Assembly: GCA_902806235.1 (NCBI GenBank)
Contig: CADCVW010000069.1
Coordinates: forward strand, 1-51,247
Reading direction: 5' to 3'
Source: an uncultured Sphingomonadaceae bacterium
GTDB taxonomy: Bacteria; Pseudomonadota; Alphaproteobacteria; Sphingomonadales; Sphingomonadaceae
DNA: 51,247 nucleotides
Shown: positions 43,842 through 51,247 of the stretch, piece after piece
Position numbering within the stretch: position 1 is the first letter of the stretch
How the letters are laid out: every line of letters starts with the position of its first letter
Made by a program: the position numbers and the translations under genes
Notes under the pieces: generated by a model
Databases searched by the model: none
Told to the model about the DNA's origin: nothing
The model's input: only the letters and a program-made list of their open reading frames with translations

Positions 43842-45215
43842 ATGGCGAAGCCGAAGAAACGATATGTCTGCCAGGCCTGCGGCTCCGTCGCGAGCCGGTG
43901 GCAGGGGCAGTGCGACGATTGCCAGGCGTGGAACACGCTGGTGGAGGATGCCGCAGGCGTCGTGACGCCTTTCTCCGCCAAGCACGATCTGCGGGGCGGC
44001 GGGCGGCGGCTGGAGCTGGTGCCGCTCGACGCAGATGTAGCATTGCCGGAGCGGCTGAAGACGGGCATCGCCGAGTTCGATCGGGCGATCGGCGGCGGGC
44101 TGGTGGAGGGCTCGGCCACCTTGATCGGCGGCGACCCGGGGATCGGCAAGTCGACTTTGCTGCTCCAGGTCGCCGCCAAGCTCGCGCGGGCGGGGCACGA
44201 GGTCGCCTACGTGTCCGGCGAGGAGGCGGCGGACCAGGTGCGCCTGCGCGCGCGCCGGATGGGCTTGGCCGACGCGCCGGTGAAGCTCGCGGCGGCGACG
44301 AGCGTCAGAGACATCCTGACCACTCTGGAGGCCGCCGCGCCGGCGCGGCTCGTCGTGATCGACTCGATCCAGACGATGCACTCGGACCTGATCGAAGGCG
44401 CGCCGGGGACGGTGAGCCAGGTGCGCGCCTCCGCGCAGGAACTGATCCGCTACGCCAAGGAGAGCGGGGCGGCCGTCATGCTTGTCGGCCACGTCACCAA
44501 GGACGGGGCGATCGCTGGACCAAGGGTCCTCGAGCACATGGTCGACACCGTGTTGAGCTTCGAGGGCGAGCGGAGCCACCAGTACCGCATCCTGCGCGCG
44601 ATAAAGAACCGGTTCGGCGGGACGGACGAGATCGGCGTGTTCGGCATGGAAGCCGCCGGCCTGATCGAGGTGGCCAACCCGTCCGCCCTGTTCCTGACGG
44701 AGCGCGGCTCCGCTGTGCCCGGCGCGATCGTCTTCCCCGCGTTAGAGGGCACGCGGCCGGTGCTGGTGGAGATGCAGGCGCTCACCGTTCGGCTGGCGAG
44801 CGGGGCGACGCCCCGCCGGTCGGTGGTGGGCTGGGACTCGGGGCGGCTGGCGATGGTGCTCGCCGTGTTGGAGGCGCGCTGCGGGCTGAGCTTCTCGTCC
44901 GCCGAGGTCTACCTCAACGTCGCGGGCGGCTACCGCGTGGCGGACCCGGCGGCGGATCTCGCGGTCGCCGCGGCACTGGTTTCCGCCTTGTCGGAGCGCC
45001 CGATCGCCAGCGACACGGTGGCGTTCGGCGAGGTCGCCCTGTCCGGCGAGCTGCGGCCGGCGGCGCACCCGAACCTGCGGCTGGGCGAGAGCGCCAAGCT
45101 CGGTTTCGGTCGGGCGCTGACGCCCCGCAACGTCGACGCGAAGGGGGCGGGGCTGCCGCTCCAGAGCTTCGCGGGGCTGCCCGCGCTCGTTGACCATCTG
45201 CTGGGGCGCGGGTAG
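43842..45215 (+). CDS. radA: DNA repair protein RadA (Sms)
   Basis: RecA-like ATPase that aids branch migration in recombinational repair. 457 aa. Zinc finger C10, C13, C24, C27; Walker A GGDPGIGKSTL; Walker B LVVIDSIQTM; the RadA motif KNRFGGTDEIGVFGM; and a Lon-like C-terminal domain with SEVYLNVAGGYRVADPAADLAVAAALVSA-type sequence (see 44901-44990). ATG 43842 gives the standard N-terminus; GTG 43806 would add 12 residues. cvpA follows 22 nt after its stop. Confidence 0.95.
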   Translation: MAKPKKRYVCQACGSVASRWQGQCDDCQAWNTLVEDAAGVVTPFSAKHDLRGGGRRLELVPLDADVALPERLKTGIAEFDRAIGGGLVEGSATLIGGDPGIGKSTLLLQVAAKLARAGHEVAYVSGEEAADQVRLRARRMGLADAPVKLAAATSVRDILTTLEAAAPARLVVIDSIQTMHSDLIEGAPGTVSQVRASAQELIRYAKESGAAVMLVGHVTKDGAIAGPRVLEHMVDTVLSFEGERSHQYRILRAIKNRFGGTDEIGVFGMEAAGLIEVANPSALFLTERGSAVPGAIVFPALEGTRPVLVEMQALTVRLASGATPRRSVVGWDSGRLAMVLAVLEARCGLSFSSAEVYLNVAGGYRVADPAADLAVAAALVSALSERPIASDTVAFGEVALSGELRPAAHPNLRLGESAKLGFGRALTPRNVDAKGAGLPLQSFAGLPALVDHLLGRG

Positions 45216-45237
45216 CCCGGGTCCGACCGGGGCGCCC

Positions 45238-45726
45238 ATGACCATGCTCGACATCATCGTCCTGCTGCTCGTCGGCGGGGCCGCCATCCTCGGGGGCTTG
45301 CGCGGCTTCACCGCGGAGGTGCTGACGCTCCTCGCCTGGGTGGCGGCGGTGCTCGCGGTGAAGCTGCTCCACGCGCCCGTTTCCGGCTGGCTGGGGGCGA
45401 ACGTGGCGAGCGGCGGCGGGGCGGATCTGCTGGCGCTGGCGCTGATCTTCATGGTGACGCTGGTCGGCGGCAAGCTGCTCGCGAGCCAGCTCGGCGGCGC
45501 GGCGAAGCGGTCGCGGATCGCGCCGTTCGACCGGGTGCTGGGCTTCGGCTTCGGGCTACTGAAGGGTTTGATCGCGGCCAGCCTGCTGTTCCTGTTCGCC
45601 ACCCTGCTGTTCGACGCGTTCGGCGGGTTGGACGGGCGGCCGGGGTGGATGACCAACGCGCGCAGCTATCCGCTGATGGAGGCGAGCAGCCGGGCCCTGG
45701 TGGACTTCATGGAGCGGCGCGGGTGA
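45238..45726 (+). CDS. CvpA family membrane protein
   Basis: A 162-aa membrane protein with four hydrophobic segments. [34 protein letters not shown] is the CvpA-type first helix and loop, then [18 protein letters not shown] and [17 protein letters not shown], which has the family GLLKG motif. CvpA affects colicin V production and envelope stability. ATG 45238 or ATG 45244. Its stop overlaps cysS as GTGA. The usual partner purF lies far away. Confidence 0.88.
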   Translation: MTMLDIIVLLLVGGAAILGGLRGFTAEVLTLLAWVAAVLAVKLLHAPVSGWLGANVASGGGADLLALALIFMVTLVGGKLLASQLGGAAKRSRIAPFDRVLGFGFGLLKGLIAASLLFLFATLLFDAFGGLDGRPGWMTNARSYPLMEASSRALVDFMERRG

Positions 45727-47045
45727 GCGAGTTGCGGCTGTACGACGCGATGGCGCGGGAGAAGCGCGACTTCGTCCCCGCCGACCCGGGGCGGGTGACG
45801 ATGTACGTTTGCGGTCCGACCGTTTACGGCCGCGCGCACGTCGGCAACTTTCGGCCGGAGGTGGTGTTCGACGTGCTCGGGCGCGTGCTGAGGCACCGCT
45901 TTGGCGCGAATGCGCTCGTCCACGCGCGCAACATCACAGACGTGGACGACAAGATCATGGCCGCGGCCGAGCGCGAGGGCGTGGCGCCGAGTGCGGTAGC
46001 ATCACGCTACGAGGCGGCCTACGCCGAGGACGCGGCCGCGCTGGGCGTGGTCCCGCCGACGCTGGCGCCGCGCGCGACGGAGCATATCGGGCAGATGATC
46101 GCGCTGATCGAGCGGCTGATCGCGGCCGGGCATGCCTATGAAGCGGCAGGCCACGCGCTGTTCCACGTGCCGAGTGATCCCGACTACGGCGTCCTGTCCC
46201 GCCGCGACCGGGAGGCGATGCTGGCCGGCGCGCGGGTGGAGGTCGCGCCCTACAAGCGCGACCCGGCGGATTTCGTGCTGTGGAAGCCGAGCGCGCCGGG
46301 GGTGATAGGCTGGGAGTCGCCCTGGGGGCGGGGGCGGCCGGGGTGGCACCTCGAATGCTCGGCGATGATCGGGGCGCACTTGGGCGAGACAATCGACATC
46401 CACGGCGGAGGCATAGATCTGCAGTTCCCGCACCACGAGAACGAGCTGGCGCAGTCGCGCTGCGCGCACCGCGGCGTGCCGCTCGCGCGCTACTGGCTGC
46501 ACAACGGCTTCCTCAACATGGGCGAAATGGCGAAGATGTCGAAGTCGCTCGGCAACGTGGCGACCGTGCCCGAACTGCTGGCGGCAGGGCACCGCGGCGA
46601 GACGATCCGTCTGGCGCTGCTGTCCGCGCAATATCGGCAGCCCCTGGCTTGGACGGAAGCGCTGCTGGTGCAGAGCAAGGCGACGCTGGACCGCTTATAT
46701 AGAGCGGCGGGGGACGCGCCCTCCGCCGAGCCAGACGCGGGCGTGCTGGACGCGCTCGACGACGACCTGAACACCCCGCTGGCGCTTGCGCGACTGGCGG
46801 CGATCGAGGACGCGGGCGGGATCCGCGCGAGCGCCGCGCTGCTCGGGCTGCTGGGCGGCTCAGCGGACGGCTGGTTCCAAGGCGGCGCGGAGGACGCGGG
46901 CGCGATCGAGGCGGCGATCGTGGCGCGGCTCGACGCCCGCAAGCGCCGCGACTTCGCCGAAGCGGACCGCATCCGGGCGGACTTGGCGGAACACGGCATC
47001 CTGCTCGAAGACGGGGCGGGCGGCACGACGTGGCGGCGAGCGTGA
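45723..47045 (+). CDS. cysS: Cysteinyl-tRNA synthetase
   Basis: Charges tRNA-Cys. 440 aa. [31 protein letters not shown] contains the first zinc cysteine, GRAHVGN is the HIGH-type site, [19 protein letters not shown] is a strong signature, KMSKSLGN the KMSKS loop, and [14 protein letters not shown] the C-terminal helix. GTG 45723 overlaps the cvpA stop, and its own stop overlaps the next gene as GTGA. Sits among genes with thiol or Fe-S links. Confidence 0.95.
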   Translation: MSELRLYDAMAREKRDFVPADPGRVTMYVCGPTVYGRAHVGNFRPEVVFDVLGRVLRHRFGANALVHARNITDVDDKIMAAAEREGVAPSAVASRYEAAYAEDAAALGVVPPTLAPRATEHIGQMIALIERLIAAGHAYEAAGHALFHVPSDPDYGVLSRRDREAMLAGARVEVAPYKRDPADFVLWKPSAPGVIGWESPWGRGRPGWHLECSAMIGAHLGETIDIHGGGIDLQFPHHENELAQSRCAHRGVPLARYWLHNGFLNMGEMAKMSKSLGNVATVPELLAAGHRGETIRLALLSAQYRQPLAWTEALLVQSKATLDRLYRAAGDAPSAEPDAGVLDALDDDLNTPLALARLAAIEDAGGIRASAALLGLLGGSADGWFQGGAEDAGAIEAAIVARLDARKRRDFAEADRIRADLAEHGILLEDGAGGTTWRRA

Positions 47046-47470
47046 ACGCGCCGCTCTACAACCCGCGCATCCTGCGGCTCGCCGCGGACATCCCGCACCA
47101 TCGTCGGCTTCCCAAGCCGGGCGGCTCCGCCGAGAAGCGCTCGCCCGCCTGCGGGAGCCGCGTCACCGTGGACGTGGAGCTCGCGGACGGGCAGGTCGCG
47201 GCGCTGGGGCAGGAGGTCCGCGCCTGCGCGCTCGGCCAGGCGTCGGCGGCGCTGATGGGGGCGGGGGCGGTGGGGCGGACGCCCGCCGAACTCGCGGCGG
47301 CGCGCGACGCTCTGCGAGCTTATCTGGCGGGCGGCCGCGACGACCCGGGCGACTGGCCGGGGTTGGACGTGCTGACGCCCGCGCGGCCCCACGCGGGGCG
47401 GCACGCCTCCATCCTCTTGCCTTGGGAGGCAGTCGCCGAAGCGGCGGCAGCAGCGGAGACGAGAACATGA
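47042..47470 (+). CDS. NifU/IscU-like Fe-S scaffold-type protein, degenerate
   Basis: A 142-aa protein of NifU N-domain shape: [24 protein letters not shown], then [22 protein letters not shown] with Cys37, then [12 protein letters not shown] with Cys62. In canonical scaffolds the first site is CGD and a third Cys precedes the C-terminal W-E-A segment. Here the Asp is Ser and that third position reads [12 protein letters not shown], so only two of three ligands remain. GTG 47042 overlaps the cysS stop as GTGA; GTG 47030 is the alternative. Stop overlaps the antiporter as ATGA. It could be a carrier with another role. Confidence 0.72.
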   Translation: MNAPLYNPRILRLAADIPHHRRLPKPGGSAEKRSPACGSRVTVDVELADGQVAALGQEVRACALGQASAALMGAGAVGRTPAELAAARDALRAYLAGGRDDPGDWPGLDVLTPARPHAGRHASILLPWEAVAEAAAAAETRT

Positions 47471-49251
47471 GCACGCAAGCCGAAGCCGCCGGGGCGGTGC
47501 TCCAGGAGGCGGTGGTGCTGCTCGGCGCGGGGCTCGGCGCGGTGCTGCTGTTCCGCCGCTTCGGGCTCGGCGCGGTGCTCGGCTACCTCGTCGCGGGCGC
47601 GGCGGTGGGGCCGCATGGGCTGGGGCTGGTGGGCGGCGCGGAGGACAAGCTGCACCTCGCCGACTATGGTATCGTGCTGCTACTATTCCTCGTCGGGTTG
47701 GAGCTCCACCCGACGCGGCTGTGGCGGCTGCGGCGCGAGATCTTCGGGCTGGGCCTGGTCCAGGTGCTCGCCTGCGGCGTCGCGCTGTCCGCCTTCGTCT
47801 ATCTCGCGACGACGACGAGCTGGGCCGCCGCCTTCGCGCTCGGGCTGCCGCTGGCGCTCTCGTCTACCGCGCAGGTGCTGCCAAGCCTGACCTCGTCGGG
47901 GCGCATCCACACGCCGTTCGGCGAGCGCGCCTTCTCCATCCTGCTCTTTCAGGATCTGTCGATCGTGCCCCTGCTGACGGTGGTCGCCGCGCTGTCCCGC
48001 GCGCCGGCCGACCCGTCCGCGCCGCCGGGTTGGCTGCTCGGCATCTACACGGTGCTGGCGATCGCCGGACTGGTGGTCGCTGGGCGCTACCTGCTCAACC
48101 CGCTACTCCGGCTGATCGGGCGGCTCGGTGAGCGCGAGCTGTTCGTTGCGGTGGGCCTGTTCGCCGTGCTCGCGGCGGCGGCGCTGATGCAGTGGCTGGG
48201 GCTATCGACCGCGCTTGGCGCGTTCGTGGCGGGAGTGATGCTCGCCGATTCGCCATACCGGCACGAGCTGGAGGCGGACGTGGAGCCGTTCCGCGCGGTG
48301 CTGCTCGGCCTGTTCTTCCTCGCGGTCGGCATGATGCTCGACCTCGGCATGATTGCCCAGCGACCGTTATTCGTGATCGGCATGGCGGCCGCCCTAGTGG
48401 CGATCAAGGCCGGGATCATCACCGGCCTCGCGCGGCTCTGGGGCTTCACCACGCGGCGCGCCTTCGCGCTCGGGCTGCTGCTCAGCCAGGGCGGCGAGTT
48501 CGGTTTCGTGCTGTTCGCCGAAGCGCAGAACGCGTTCCTAATTACGGGGGAGGCGGCGAGCCTGTTCGGCGCTGTGGTCACCCTGTCGATGGCGACCACG
48601 CCGTTCCTGATGATGCTGCGCGACCGATTGGTGCGGAAGGATGCTTCCAGCACGCCGAAGCACGAAGGGCCGGAGCACAGCCCGGCGACGGGCGCGATCG
48701 TGGTCGGCTGCGGGCGGTTCGGGCAGACGGTGTCGCAGATGCTGTTTGCCAGCCGCGTGTCTGTGACGCTGATCGACAAGAAGCCGGCGCAAATCGAACT
48801 CAGCGCCGAATTCGGCACCAAGATCTACTACGGCGATGGGACGCGCATCGACCTGCTCCGCCAGGCGGGCGCGGCGGACGCGGGGCTGATCCTGTTCTGC
48901 ACCGACGTTGCGCTCACCCCGGCCGAGCTGCGGCCGGTGCTCGATAGCTTCCCAAACGCCAAGGTGTTCGTGCGCGCTTTCGACCGGCGAAACGCGATGG
49001 CCTTGGCGAGCCTCGAGTTGGCGGGAGTGACGCGCGAGCTTTTCGAGTCGGCGGTGGCGATGGGCCGCGGCGCGCTCGTCGCGGCGGGGGTGGACGAGGC
49101 GCGCGCCCGCGAGGTGGAGACCGAGTACCGCCGTCGCGACGAGCTGCGGCTGGAGGAGCAGGCGCGCTCGGGCGACATGCACGCGCTGGCGCACATGATC
49201 TTCCGGCCGGAGGCGCCGGCGCGGGCGGAGACGGCGGAAGAACGACACTAG
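47467..49251 (+). CDS. CPA2 monovalent cation:proton antiporter (KefB/C-like) with RCK domain
   Basis: A 594-aa membrane protein with about twelve helices of the sodium/hydrogen exchanger fold, e.g. VGPHGLGLVGG and LFLVGLELHPTRLW, and the FFLAVGMMLD motif. The C-terminal half has a TrkA-N/RCK nucleotide-binding domain starting GAIVVGCGRFGQTVSQMLFASRVSVTLIDKKP, and ends in RMRD-like charged sequence. This layout is that of Kef potassium efflux systems, which are often gated by glutathione adducts. ATG 47467 overlaps the upstream stop; its stop overlaps aroB by 4 nt on the other strand. Confidence 0.9.
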   Translation: MSTQAEAAGAVLQEAVVLLGAGLGAVLLFRRFGLGAVLGYLVAGAAVGPHGLGLVGGAEDKLHLADYGIVLLLFLVGLELHPTRLWRLRREIFGLGLVQVLACGVALSAFVYLATTTSWAAAFALGLPLALSSTAQVLPSLTSSGRIHTPFGERAFSILLFQDLSIVPLLTVVAALSRAPADPSAPPGWLLGIYTVLAIAGLVVAGRYLLNPLLRLIGRLGERELFVAVGLFAVLAAAALMQWLGLSTALGAFVAGVMLADSPYRHELEADVEPFRAVLLGLFFLAVGMMLDLGMIAQRPLFVIGMAAALVAIKAGIITGLARLWGFTTRRAFALGLLLSQGGEFGFVLFAEAQNAFLITGEAASLFGAVVTLSMATTPFLMMLRDRLVRKDASSTPKHEGPEHSPATGAIVVGCGRFGQTVSQMLFASRVSVTLIDKKPAQIELSAEFGTKIYYGDGTRIDLLRQAGAADAGLILFCTDVALTPAELRPVLDSFPNAKVFVRAFDRRNAMALASLELAGVTRELFESAVAMGRGALVAAGVDEARAREVETEYRRRDELRLEEQARSGDMHALAHMIFRPEAPARAETAEERH

Positions 49252-50354
49252 GGCCCGCGCTCCTCGTCGAGGAACGCGGCCACGTCCGCGAGCTCGACGT
49301 CCTTCGCCAGGATGGTCCGGCCGATGCCGCACGCGAGCAAGAAGGGGAGGCGGCCCCCCTCCTTCTTTTTGTCTTGCGCCATGTGCGCGACCAGCCGCTC
49401 GCCGGGGGCGTCGATCCCCGCCTCGCGCAAGGACGCGGGCAGCCCGACGGCGCGCAGGTGCGCCACCACGCGCGCCGCGTCCTCCGCCGGGCACAGGCCG
49501 CGCCGCACCGAGTAGCGGAAGGCGAGCGCCGTGCCCGCTGCGACCGCTTCGCCGTGGAGCAAGCGGTCGGAGAAGCCCGCCTCCGCTTCCAGCGCGTGGC
49601 CGAAGGTATGGCCAAGATTAAGGAGCGCGCGCACCCCCGCCGTCTCCCGCTCGTCCGCGGCGACGATCGCCGCCTTGGCCGCCACGCTGACCGCGATGGC
49701 GTGCTCCCGGGCGTCCTCGTCGCCGGCGAGCAGCGCGCGACCGCTGCCCTCGCACCAGTTGAAGAAGTCCGGCCGGTCGATCAGCCCGTACTTCACCACC
49801 TCCGCATAACCCGCGGCGAGCTCGCGCGGGGGCAGGGTGCGGAGCGTCGTGGGGTCGATCAGCACCAGCGCGGGCTGGTGGAACGCGCCCACCAGGTTCT
49901 TGCCCGCACGCGCGTTGATCGCCGTCTTGCCGCCGACGCTCGAATCGACTTGCGCCAGCAGCGTCGTCGGCAGCTGGACGAAGCGGCAGCCGCGCATGAC
50001 GATCGCCGCGCCGAAGCCGGCGAGGTCGCCGATCACCCCGCCGCCAAAGGCGAGCAGGTGGTCGTTGCGCTCGACGCTCTGCTGAAGCAGCCATTCACAG
50101 ACTTGCTCCAGCCGCGCCCAGCTCTTGGTCGCCTCGCCTGCGGGCAGGGCGAGAAGCCGATGGGCGACGCCGGCCCGGTCGAGCGAGGACAGCAGACGTT
50201 CGCCCTGCGCTGCGACGGCGCCTTCGTCGGCGACGATCAGTGCCGGCCGGCCGCGGAGCAGCGGCGCGAGCAGCTCGCCCGCGCGGTCGAGCAGGCCGGG
50301 CTCGATGAGCACGTCGTAGACGCGGTCGACGAGGCGGACGGGGATGCGGGTCAC
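49248..50354 (-). CDS. aroB: 3-dehydroquinate synthase
   Basis: Converts DAHP to 3-dehydroquinate in the shikimate pathway, using NAD and a metal. 368 aa. LLAFGGGVIGDLAGFGAAIVMRG, QLPTTLLAQVDSSVGGKTAIN, KNLVGAFHQP, AGYAEVVKYGLI, and the metal His in NLGHTFGHALE and LHGEAVAAG are all present. GTG 50354 overlaps the aroK stop as GTGA. Confidence 0.95.
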   Translation of the reverse strand: MTRIPVRLVDRVYDVLIEPGLLDRAGELLAPLLRGRPALIVADEGAVAAQGERLLSSLDRAGVAHRLLALPAGEATKSWARLEQVCEWLLQQSVERNDHLLAFGGGVIGDLAGFGAAIVMRGCRFVQLPTTLLAQVDSSVGGKTAINARAGKNLVGAFHQPALVLIDPTTLRTLPPRELAAGYAEVVKYGLIDRPDFFNWCEGSGRALLAGDEDAREHAIAVSVAAKAAIVAADERETAGVRALLNLGHTFGHALEAEAGFSDRLLHGEAVAAGTALAFRYSVRRGLCPAEDAARVVAHLRAVGLPASLREAGIDAPGERLVAHMAQDKKKEGGRLPFLLACGIGRTILAKDVELADVAAFLDEERGP

Positions 50355-50878
50355 GGTCGCGCCTCCTGCAGCCTGAGAAGGATCGCGTCCACCGTGGCCT
50401 CGTGCGGTTGGGGCGCGGAGCGGATGTGGATGGCCGCCTCCGCGTAGAGCGGGTTGCGGCGCTCCGCCAAGTCGGCGAGCACCTGCCCCGCGTCGCGGCC
50501 GTGGAGCAGAGGGCGGTGGTTGCGCCGGCCTACCCGCTCGGCGAGCACGGCGACGTCCGCGTCGAGCCAGACGGTGTGACAGCGTTCGTTGCCGAGCGCG
50601 CGGGTCGCCGGATCGTTGAACGCGCCGCCGCCCGTGGCGATCACGCGCGGCGGGCCGGCGATCAGCCGGGCGATCACCCTGCGCTCGCCGTCGCGGAAAG
50701 ATTCCTCGCCGTAGCGTTCCCACATCTCCGCGATGCTCAGGCCCGCGGCGCGCTCAACCTCCTCGTCGCTGTCGACGAATGGGATGCGGAGCCGCGCGGC
50801 GAGCCGCCTGCCGATCGTCGACTTGCCCGCGCCCATCAGCCCGACGAGGAGGATCGGCCTGGTAACGGCGGAGCACAT
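50351..50878 (-). CDS. aroK: Shikimate kinase
   Basis: Phosphorylates shikimate. 175 aa. The P-loop VGLMGAGKSTIGRRLA is at about residue 13, the substrate Asp/Arg segment is FVDSDEEVERAAGLSIAEM and FRDGERRV, GGGAF follows, and RNHRPLLHG is the lid. ATG 50878 is chosen over an upstream extension, as it gives a short N-terminus. Divergent from the small membrane protein at 50947. Confidence 0.94.
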   Translation of the reverse strand: MCSAVTRPILLVGLMGAGKSTIGRRLAARLRIPFVDSDEEVERAAGLSIAEMWERYGEESFRDGERRVIARLIAGPPRVIATGGGAFNDPATRALGNERCHTVWLDADVAVLAERVGRRNHRPLLHGRDAGQVLADLAERRNPLYAEAAIHIRSAPQPHEATVDAILLRLQEARP

Positions 50879-50946
50879 GAGCGGACCTCTACCGCAAGTC
50901 CGCGGGGCTATACAGCGGGCAGGCGCTTGGGCCAAAAGGCTCGGCC

Positions 50947-51120
50947 ATGAGACGGTCCAACAACTTCCGGACCGGCCCGCGCAAGTCGCGCGCGCCGCTG
51001 TTCCTGCTGCTCCTCCTGCTTGGGCTCGTCGCCCTGATCTTTTGGCTCCAAGGCCGCGCGACGGAAGTACCCGCGCGTCCGATCGAGGTGGACGTGACCA
51101 ATGCAGCGCTGGCGAAGTAA
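50947..51120 (+). CDS. 57-aa single-span membrane protein
   Basis: MRRSNNFRTGPRKSRAPLF then a hydrophobic LLLLLLGLVALIFWLQG helix and a short polar C-terminus (VDVTNAALAK). A basic N-terminus and one helix suggest an N-in inner-membrane protein. ATG 50947 to TAA 51120. Its last 20 nt overlap the next start at 51101. No family recognised, but such a short gene upstream of a secreted one is plausible. Confidence 0.6.
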   Translation: MRRSNNFRTGPRKSRAPLFLLLLLLGLVALIFWLQGRATEVPARPIEVDVTNAALAK

Positions 51121-51247
51121 GGCGCTGGCCGGCGGGGCGGCGGGCGCGGCGCTGCTGCTGCTGGCCCTGCCCGCCGCCGGCCAGGACGCGCCGGAGCCGC
51201 CCACTCCGCCGCCGCCCGAGGCCGCCGTCCCGGTCGCGGCCGCGCCG
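51101..51247 (+). CDS. Secreted protein, 3' end beyond window
   Basis: ATG 51101 opens a frame that runs to the window edge (49 codons). A basic start MQRWRSKALAG is followed by a hydrophobic GAALLLLALPAAGQ, a Sec signal with cleavage probably after AAG, and then a proline-rich start of the mature part (PEPPTPPPPEAAVPV). The rest is outside, so the function is unknown. It overlaps the stop of the 57-aa gene by 20 nt. Confidence 0.6.
   Translation, partial: MQRWRSKALAGGAAGAALLLLALPAAGQDAPEPPTPPPPEAAVPVAAAP

Overview
The window is a very GC-rich (roughly 70 %), densely coded chromosomal segment of an alphaproteobacterium. Gene content and order (lapA-pyrF-trpF-trpB-trpA-accD-folC, radA-cvpA-cysS, a long DmdC-type acyl-CoA dehydrogenase, KorAB, and a LuxR-type HTH/Ig-like regulator remnant) look like a sphingomonad. 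That placement is inference from recalled gene order, not from a search. I see no phage, insertion sequence, CRISPR array, tRNA or rRNA. The character is core metabolism and housekeeping, with GTG and TTG starts common, at least twelve start/stop overlaps of the ATGA or GTGA kind, and tail-to-tail gene pairs that usually overlap or nearly touch.

Layout. 1-4.6 kb: the propionate/methylmalonyl-CoA module (methylmalonyl-CoA mutase, cut at the left edge; a heme-dependent N-demethylase-like DUF3445 protein; propionyl-CoA carboxylase alpha). 4.6-5.3 kb: two small membrane proteins. 5.4-10.3 kb: a tightly coupled minus-strand operon of an HSL-type esterase, RppH, an M20 hydrolase, AstA and AstB. This is an arginine succinyltransferase locus in which the M20 enzyme could stand in for AstE. 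10.4-16 kb: a histone-deacetylase-family protein, the 2-oxoacid:ferredoxin oxidoreductase KorA/KorB, a repeat-rich gap, and a cyclopropane fatty acid synthase-like enzyme. 16-20.5 kb: SDR and purF (minus), hisI, and a DmdC-like acyl-CoA dehydrogenase. 20.5-24 kb: a secreted protein behind a structured leader, a small lipoprotein, and a YdbS/YdbT-like pair of PH-domain membrane proteins. 24-27 kb: cysK with an MFS transporter, and a TMEM175-like channel.

27-33 kb holds uvrD and a TonB-like protein, plus two decayed genes: an HTH/Ig-like regulator interrupted by an in-frame TGA, and a uracil-DNA-glycosylase-like gene with frameshifts and two stops. Next come an NTF2-like protein, rsmD, a pseudouridine synthase, a single-domain response regulator and an AmpG-like permease. 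35.4-41.6 kb is the lapA-pyrF-trpF-trpB-(63-aa membrane protein)-trpA-accD-folC operon. 41.8-51.2 kb holds a lipoprotein serine hydrolase, an EEP-family hydrolase, the radA-cvpA-cysS-NifU-like-Kef-like operon, aroK-aroB, and a small membrane protein followed by a secreted protein cut by the right edge.

I did not find a clearly new multi-gene defence or mobile system. The points most worth following up are the M20 enzyme in the arginine operon, the perfect Shine-Dalgarno sequence stranded in a hairpin loop at 20.58 kb, the NifU-like protein lacking a ligand cysteine between cysS and a Kef-type antiporter, the 63-aa membrane protein embedded in the trp operon, and the two fresh pseudogenes.
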